In this document: piece by piece, positions 57,015 to 64,000 of the stretch | Layout: every line of letters begins with the position of its first letter | Position numbering within the stretch: position 1 is the first letter of the stretch | Notes under the pieces: generated by a model | What the model was told of the DNA's origin: nothing | Database searches by the model: none | Seen by the model: only the letters and a program-made list of their open reading frames with translations | Assembly: GCA_023014335.1 (NCBI GenBank) | Contig: JAECYW010000004.1 | Coordinates: 3,038,001 to 3,102,000 of the forward strand | Direction of reading: 5' to 3' | DNA from: Galerina marginata | Taxonomy: Eukaryota > Basidiomycota > Agaricomycetes > Agaricales > Galerinaceae | Length of the DNA: 64,000 bases | Made by a program: the position numbers and the translations under genes

Positions 57015-60000
57015 TCACATGTCCCACTCATCCCATATCGACGACTGGACGGTCGCTGTGGGCGACATCAAGCTTGTAATTTCTTCTGTTTGGATGAGTT
57101 CCACAATCTTGTCGCTAATCCCGTCCTTATCACTCTTCCCTCCTCGCATCGCCACCAAAACTGGGTCTTCCTTGGCCACATAAGGCCCGGAGTAAAGAAG
57201 GCGAATATCATGTCCGTCAATGACTTGCACTATCCGCCCAGTGGTGATACTACGGATCTCGATAAATTCAGGAGAGATGAGGAGGATATGGCCATTGCGG
57301 CTGGCGTAAGAGACAGCCTTAACCTCCCATTTGATGTACCCACACCGACGGGTGGGCACGCCGCGCTTGTCGATGTAGCAACCAATTTCTGCAGCTTTCA
57401 ATTGAGCAATAAGTTAATTTTATGAAAGAATTGCCTTACCGTCATAAATGACCAGTAGTTCGTTCGCATCAACTCTAACTAAGCCGAGAGGTTTCAGGCC
57501 TTCGAGACGGGTTTTCAACGATGCCATTGGTTCATTGTTGTTACCTGCATGTTGCAGATCCGGCACCAAAGCCACAACGGAGTTCGCAAGGCTGATTAAA
57601 TAGAACGTCATCAGAAGGTAGATCGCATCTATTGGTTTGGTCAAGTACTGACTTCGTTGGATCCGCCGTCACAATCCCTCCGCTCGTGCAAATGCCAATG
57701 GTCTTTACCAGAGCAACGATGTCGTGTGCGTCCTTCGGGATGTATCCTGGCTGTAAGCAAGCAGCACAACCGTTTCAGCAATTTAGCAATTTATCGGCGA
57801 TAAAGAGATATACCACTGACCTCGCCATAAGGCCGGAAAGTCCTCATAGCAGAAGTGGTTGATGCCGTGCTTGGTCTCCTCGGCGCAAGGCTCAACTCCG
57901 ACGAGCTGATTGCCTCGAGCACTTGTACGGTTAAGGACGATCCTAACCGTCGCTTCGAGGAATATATCACTATGTAGGTCATTAATTAAACCGCAATATA
58001 AAACCATAGATGAGATACTTACGCAGTGCTCTTCCTCCTACAAGTAAAAACCTACAGAAAACGATATTGGCGTCACTACCCCCAATACGTTCCAGGGACG
58101 CTTCCAACGTTTGTGAATGAGTTTGTCCGGCTGCAAGCCGTGCAAGGATATCCAGAGAATACGAGACGATTGAGCCGTCCACATGCACCACAAGACGATT
58201 GAATAATTTGTCGCCCCATGTCGTCAGCGCTGACAAGGAAGTTGGGTTTTTGCAGGGTAAAACCAATCGATAGTCTAACAGATTAATTTAGTCGCGTGAA
58301 TTTTGCATAAAAAGGTTGGACAAATTTCTTCACTTTCTGTATTAACAGGAGCAGCATAGATGCCAGGTCCGCATCCCACCGCCAGGAACCTCCGAGTTCC
58401 GCTTACTGAGAAACGGCATGAGTTAATCAATCGTGAAGAATTCGTTGAACAGGTTGCACTCACCAAAAGGAACTGCGCACTGGATCTTCCCAGTCATTTT
58501 CGAACCTGCACCGGGTGGTGTATCCTTGCCTGCGGTTCGGAAGAAGCCATCTGAAAGGTTTTGAGGATTGAACCACTGTCGCAAATATATATTAACTGAA
58601 GGTCAACGAAAAGCACAGAAATAACACACCAGATTCGATTCCTGCCTGACTTTATGCACTCCAATAGCATCTACGAAAGCGTTGTACCACTTCTTCCGCA
58701 GCGCATCACTTGCAACATACAAAGTGTAACGCCGTGTTGACCTACTCGCCGCATGGTATACTGTGAATGGGTAGACTGGGATAGATTGTGTCCGAAAACT
58801 GTCTAGGAGCCGACCATCGTCCACTTTCTCGCGTCGGAATTCTGGAGGTGCGTCGAAAGAGCCCAGTCGAAGAAAAGAGAGGGGCATTGGCTGAGGTCAA
58901 TGGATTAGTAAATGAAAAAAGTTATTGGATGACCATGGACCAACGAACACGAGACATGAGTAACCGTTTTATAGTGCCGTTCGGCCGCTTCTCCTCTCTG
59001 GTGAGGATGACTTTGGGTTCATAATTATGGCAAACAATCTTCTCAAAGAAACTCAGAGCCAACTCACAGTAGTTGTCAAGCAAAGCGGCGACCAATTCTG
59101 ACCACTTCTCAGAAAATCCTGTCTCCGTTCGACTGCGACGGAAAACAGGCCCGGTGTATACCAACGACCGACTCTCGTCATAGAGGTCCATATCCTATGA
59201 GATTGCATCAGCCACAATGTCAAAGGCACTGAGCATTGGCTCACAATAATTTCGCCTTTCTGGTACACCAAGCTCTCACATAGCCCCCAGAATTTGACCT
59301 TGCTCTCTGCGGCTTCTATCCCTGGTTGTGTGCTCTTGATGCAGTCCTTCAAGATGCCCAAAATAATTGGGAGTATTTCTAGGTCAGGATGCTCTGGATC
59401 GGTCAACTTCAAGATTTGTTCAAGCAACAAGTTCAAACGAGGCAGTTTGGTGACTGGGCGGGAGAGGAAAGTGATGAGGTCGCGCTTGCGTATTCGAGGA
59501 TCATTTGACGCAGAATGTACAAAGACTTCATAGGCATGGTTGCGCTTGAGTTGCTTCCGATGATGTGATTCGGCCAAAGGGTAGTGTTTGATGTAGGTTT
59601 CGTAGGCAGAGCGAAAGTGGGATTTGAGAGTGGCTTCACAAATTATTCACATCAGGTAAAATTGGGAAATGGTCCAAATTTGTACTTACTGTCGAGAACG
59701 ATATCTGCCACCGACTGGATTAAGGGATGTTGATCACGTTGACGAGCAAAGAGAGCAGCAAGTATAGCCTGATGATAAGAAACAATTTCACGAAGGTTTC
59801 CAAAGACTTCGTTGATGAAGGCCGACAGATGTGGCTCTTTCAGGATCGGAGGATCTGCCGTGCGTAGACGCTCGACGAAGACCTTCAGTAAATCAATTAA
59901 GGATGATACAAACTGGGATACGACAAAAAACTCACCTCCTGCACAGCTTCTAGATCGGCGACGTATTCTCGTTCAGATTTGATAACTTCAAATATCACGG

Positions 60001-60804
60001 ATTGTCTTTGGACTTCCTGCTTGCCTAACGCCTCCCTTGCTTCAGTAGGCACCAGGCGATGCCACTCTTGGTCATTCTCGGGTAGTTCTCCGGCTTGGAA
60101 ACGGCGCAGACCTTCCTCAGAGGCTAGCCTATAATACTTGCATTGAAAAATGTGTGACAAACCACAGAAGGGGTTCCAACCTAGACTTACGATGCGTCTG
60201 ATAATCCCCGTACCAATTCGCCAGAGTCATCATCGTACGACTAAACGAAACTCTGTAAGGGCCTTCAAAGTATATTGCGCATTCAACGCACCTCTTGGGA
60301 TCCCGAACCGTAAGGCACATCATCATAAGCGCCGTTGTAAGAGGATGCAAAAGAAGCAACCGATGGATTTGGATGATGCGACCGTCGGGAATCTCCATTA
60401 ACAACAGAGTTAGGACCTCCGAGATCGCTTTTACTATAATAGTGGGCTGATCTTTGAGAAGGTTGGAGGTTCTGTCGATGGGATGTACTCCGATATATCG
60501 TAGGCTCGGGGAAAGCCATCGTTGGTACTCCGAATTCGCCGTATCCAGAGTCTCCAGAGAGACGAGGGGAATGTTCTTGCATCGACCTGACGCGAGGTCT
60601 GACGAAGTTCGATGGTGGTTGTGATTGAACCACCGGTTGGAAATCCCAAGGATTATGCAAGGGTTCCTGATTTGCAGGAGGGGTGACCTCAAATGAATAG
60701 CCAGGCTCGGGGAAGGCATAATTTGACAATGGAGGTCGAACTGCGGGTTGCTGTGCGCCAGGTGGAAGATCGGGCACCGCGGTGGCGCTCGGACGACGGT
60801 ACAT
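57015..60804 (-). CDS. Rho GTPase guanine nucleotide exchange factor (DH-PH-CNH, Rom2-like)
   Basis: A Ser/Pro-rich disordered N-terminus (MYRRPSATAVPDLPPGAQQP) is followed by a DH domain starting QSVIFEVIKSEREYVADLEAV and including KRNHAYEVFVHSASNDPRIRKRDLITFLSRP and KLPRLNLLLEQILK, a PH domain (YDESRSLVYTGPVFRR ... RRYTLYVASDALRKKWYNAFVDAIG), and a CNH domain from GTRRFLAVGCGPGIYAAP to the stop, with SVVALVPDLQ, EIGCYIDKRG and VAMRGGKSDKDG. These proteins activate Rho1 for cell wall integrity signalling and polarised growth. No DEP domain is visible, unlike larger basidiomycete relatives. An upstream coding-like segment at about 60884-60945 (DKNRLVERDLEQLSKKASGG) that splices onto MYRRPS suggests the true start may lie upstream, between 60945 and 61300. 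Confidence 0.87.
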
Positions 60805-61325
60805 CTATGACGATACCCAAATGACTATGAGATCCCAGTAAAAAGTGAGGTTGTGTTGGAGGTCAAGTGCAGAGTACCGACGCCAATCCTCCGCCACTTG
60901 CCTTTTTCGACAATTGCTCAAGGTCACGCTCTACGAGTCTATTTTTGTCTCCTATTATACACACCCCACAGAAAACCTAGGTGGTCATAATGTACGTCAA
61001 AATACGGGAAGCCGGTCAATGGAATGATGAAACAAATATAGATATGTTTTTACGATGTTGATCATCGTCTTGCACGATGACGATGCATGTGCCTAGAATG
61101 AAGGTATTTGAAATTCAGGACCGGAACCGGGAGGGCATTGAAAATCTGGCAAATTTTATACATGGAATGCAGAGTAGAGTGGCGCTTGCCATGTTCAACT
61201 AGCAGCTCGAGATGACGACATACCCCCGCCTGCCTTTCCTGCGATGAACACACTTGCACCGAGTGACAAACTAGTTGGATACATATACAATTACAGAGAA
61301 TTTTCAATCTAAATATCTTACACAT
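60805..61325. other. Intergenic or 5' region of the Rho GEF, about 520 bp
   Basis: It contains a possible upstream Rho GEF exon at about 60884-60945, followed in transcript order by a 70-nt intron with good ends (GTACTC ... CATAG). The rest shows no supported gene. Confidence 0.45.
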
Positions 61326-62756
61326 TTACACCTTATTGCTAGGCAATATTGGGGATCTCCGCCTCCAGAACATCCAGACGCGTAGAATATCCTGGAAAGC
61401 CGATATTTAGCATCATGATGCATTACAGTGACGATGTTGGCTCACTCTCTGAGTACCGAATATCAGACTAGCAACCACCGGTACTGCCAGTTCATGAAAT
61501 GTCAGATTATATCTAGCAGTTTTAAGCAACACAACTCACATGCAGCCTGAATAAGAGACGTCTTCGTGTCATTTATCGTGAACTTTGGAATGTACTGAAG
61601 GGCCGATACGCTGTCGGTTTAATGTCAGTCAATGTGTAACATAGAGAGCATCATAGAACAGCTACCCAATGGCAACCATTGGACAAAATCCGAATATAAC
61701 CACGCGAGCGGCCACATCTATCGAAATATGGTCTTGTGTTCGAAGTGGACTTAGTTTTCCCGAAGATTTCCAAAGACGCCAGAGGGTGATAGCAATAGAA
61801 ACTAGAATCGAGTATATGACTGAGCAAGACGAAACAAATCATGAATAAATAACTAAAGATAATACCTTCGAGCGAAAAGAACACGATCAACGCTAGGATG
61901 GTGAGCCCGGCGGTAATTTTAGATCTGGGGTACAGGTAAGAGTTGTACCCATCCTGAAAAAAGGTCGGGATGCCCTCACGGTGTAGAAATCGTCAGGTGG
62001 CAGTACATCCCAAGAGGATGTCTTTGGATGGTGTCAGGTTGGAGCACGCCGAACTAATCCACTTTCAGAGTCTGTTTTTACGAGTATTGACAGAGTGCTT
62101 ACCACGAGAACTTCAATCAGAATGCCCAAGAAAGAGGCGCATGGAACCGCATGAAGCTATTTGGCGTTATGAGACGATTCATGGAAGTAACATCGATGCT
62201 CGGCTCACCAGCGTCATCTGCGTCCGTGAAACGGTCGAACCTGACCTGAGGGCGAGAGAAATGGACAAATAAACCTGCCACATGAAGGCGGTAGCATAGA
62301 AAGAACAACTAAGCTCCCATTAACTCCTTCATCCCTACAAGAACAGGAGGGAAATCCAACACCCACAAGATAGGCAGCGCGTATATTAGCATGGCTTGTG
62401 TTAAGCAAACGCCAGTCATAGGCGGCCGGCCAGTTTGTTGCCCCACAAGAATTAAATTAGCGAGGCTGGTAATAAACCACGAAACAATGACCATTATCCA
62501 TGTCGAAGCCCTCTTGATTTGGGACGAACGCCAGGCAGTCAACAAAATGGCGCCAAGGGAGACCAGTCCTATGGCATAGATAATGTCGAATGCAACGATG
62601 AAGGGGACATTCGGAGGTGGTACATTATTGTCCACAGAGGGAGTACCTGAAGATTCCCTTTAAACCCTACAAAGTTTGTGAGAGAGATAAACACTCACCC
62701 GCTTCCCGCAGTCCAATGGACCTACTGCTCCACTCGGCCCATAAAGGATTTACCAT
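61326..62756 (-). CDS. Seven-helix membrane protein, GPCR-like, function unknown
   Basis: About ten exons. Start MVNPLWAEWSSRSIGLREAG (62756), a join at 62699/62646 to TPSVDNNVPPPNVPF, then seven hydrophobic segments: IVAFDIIYAIGLVSLGAIL, TWIMVIVSWFITSLANLILV, LTQAMLIYALPILW, ATAFMWQVYLSISLAL, CASFLGILIEVLVFG, ITAGLTILALIVFFSLE and VVIFGFCPMVAIGVSAL, then LPVVASLIFGTQRDI. Short loops carry Cys pairs (GVCLTQ, HPLGMYCHLT) that could form a disulfide. The family is common in agaricomycete genomes without known ligand; it shows no STE3 pheromone-receptor signature. The first exon was found by frame and splice ends, so the start is less sure than the rest. Confidence 0.78.
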
Positions 62757-64000
62757 CCTCACTAAGCTTGCCGCACAGCAACCTCCAGGGTTATCGTACC
62801 AGGCGAGGAGAGAACGAAAAGGAGAAGGATAGGAAGGGAGAGGACGGAATCAAGAACTGTGGCCGCGCACTCGGTAACAAAAGAAATGATGGTATAGGCA
62901 TTCCTGGGAGTATGTCTATCAATCATTTCCCGTCTACGGGATGTTCGACACGGTCCTGTCAGTACCACAGGAAGTGCCAGGGAATGACGGTGTTACATTC
63001 GCCTGATGATTCTCACAACAAAGTTCAGTCAAGCTAAAATGGGTGTGGCAGTCGCGATAGAGCTTGAACCTGGATTGGACAGAGTGATAGCATTGCTCGA
63101 AGACTTCGAGATCGCAGACACGAAACTAGAAGAACTAGGACACAGAAGTTTCGAAGTTACACCCAAAGAGTCAAGGGTATCACTGTCAGTGGCAGAGAAA
63201 CCGACAGTACAAATGACAAATGATCATGATGGTCGTTATTTCGGATCAATAGCCCCATCGGACTGCTAGATTAGATTAGATCGAATGCGTAGATTGGTAT
63301 CATTCAAGCGCTCAAGGGACATTAAAACAGCCAAAAGGACTCGGAACGTTCTCGTTACGCCGGCGGGTCTACGTTAGGCGGTATAGGGTGGATGAGACTT
63401 GAAGCTAGAAAGCCTTCGGCTGGTCGTCTCAAAAAGTAAATTGTCGATGTGTTTTTATTGCGTCGTCAATGAGCATCATCCGAGTCTCAGTCATGATAAA
63501 GTTTCACATTTGCAGGGAACCAACTTATCACTCATCACGCTAATTTACACAACGAACTCCAACGAACTCTGCAGTGGCATGTACAACACGGCAAACCCTC
63601 CGAAGCAATTTGTTCGAACATCAAAGACTAAAGTCAAACACCATTACCTGTTGTCCCTCAGGCCTCAACGTTCAACCATGGAAGGCCTCCAATACGTTCG
63701 ATCATTGCCCGAAAGTCGAGGTTCCGGCTCCAGGAAAATTGTAGGATAAGGCGATCTTCGATTCTACATATCGTGAGGAGAAGAAGATCGAGTAGCGACT
63801 AAGGTTGTACACCATTCGTCTCAGAATCGTCTGTATCAATCTGCCTTCGTTTTTAAAACAAGTGCCGTCTTCTCAAATATAAATTTGAGAAAAGATCGTG
63901 GATAGTCAATTTGTGATATGGCGCCGGAGTACCGAAACCGTTGGAATGCAGCACGTCAATCGAGCTGAGCCGCCTGATTGCCAGTATTACAAGGTGGCGG
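62757..64000. other. Right end of window, about 1.2 kb without a supported gene
   Basis: A frame of 87 codons at 63006-63269 (+) has no family features. A small perfect hairpin lies at 63871-63890 (TCTCAAAT, 4-nt loop, ATTTGAGA). No other feature recognised; a gene may continue beyond the edge. Confidence 0.4.

Noticed and set aside
63006..63269. 87-codon frame near the right end
   Set aside because: Reasonable composition but no family features, no neighbouring exons and no signal; not enough to call a gene.
63871..63890. Perfect 8-bp hairpin TCTCAAAT/ATTTGAGA
   Set aside because: Short AT-rich hairpins are expected by chance; no tail or gene context makes it a terminator or RNA.

Overview
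The window is nuclear DNA of a filamentous basidiomycete, most likely an agaricomycete. Nearly every gene is cut by many introns of about 45-70 nt with GT/AG ends, exons can be very small, genes are dense and lie on both strands, and the protein set is typical of mushroom-forming fungi: Svf1, Acl4, Sqt1, RhoGEF with CNH domain, GH13 intracellular amylase, CE12 esterase, lactose-permease-like transporters. No CRISPR array, operon, rRNA or convincing tRNA is present. The species cannot be named from the sequence alone.

Layout. 1-15.2 kb (all + strand): the 3' part of a uridine kinase/UPRT fusion, a secreted CE12 rhamnogalacturonan acetylesterase, a small GPI-type surface protein, an MFS sugar transporter, COX4, a broken APH-type kinase relic, and a secreted protein with an internal duplication. 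16-23.8 kb: a Mup1-like amino acid permease (+), then on the - strand an M48 peptidase, Svf1 and an unknown protein. 23.9-36.9 kb: Acl4 (ribosomal protein uL4 chaperone), a ketohexokinase-like PfkB protein, an RMND1-type mitochondrial protein, a gene-free stretch with T-rich DNA and a degenerate minisatellite, elongin C, a Gly/Met-rich protein (-) and a coiled-coil nuclear-type protein (+). 37.6-46.2 kb: an intracellular alpha-amylase (+) convergent with two head-to-tail lactose-permease-like transporters (-). 46.2-49.4 kb is gene-free. 49.4-62.8 kb: a second GPI-type surface protein, a TDP2-like phosphodiesterase, a protein disulfide isomerase, Sqt1 (uL16 chaperone), a Rho GEF and a seven-helix membrane protein.

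Two themes stand out. One is carbohydrate use: CE12 esterase, three sugar transporters, amylase, and a fructokinase/ketohexokinase-like enzyme. The other is dedicated ribosomal protein chaperones, Acl4 and Sqt1, each starting just downstream of a CACGTG element.

The most striking observation concerns gene structure. The two surface-protein paralogues, 45 kb apart on opposite strands, each need a two-nucleotide exon (AG) to stay in frame. Their first six exons have identical lengths (80, 53, 14, 2, 95 and 78 nt). Other genes here contain 8, 9, 11, 12 and 13 nt exons, and three introns appear to use GC instead of GT donors.

All splice models were made by eye from reading frame and family conservation; none is supported by transcript data.
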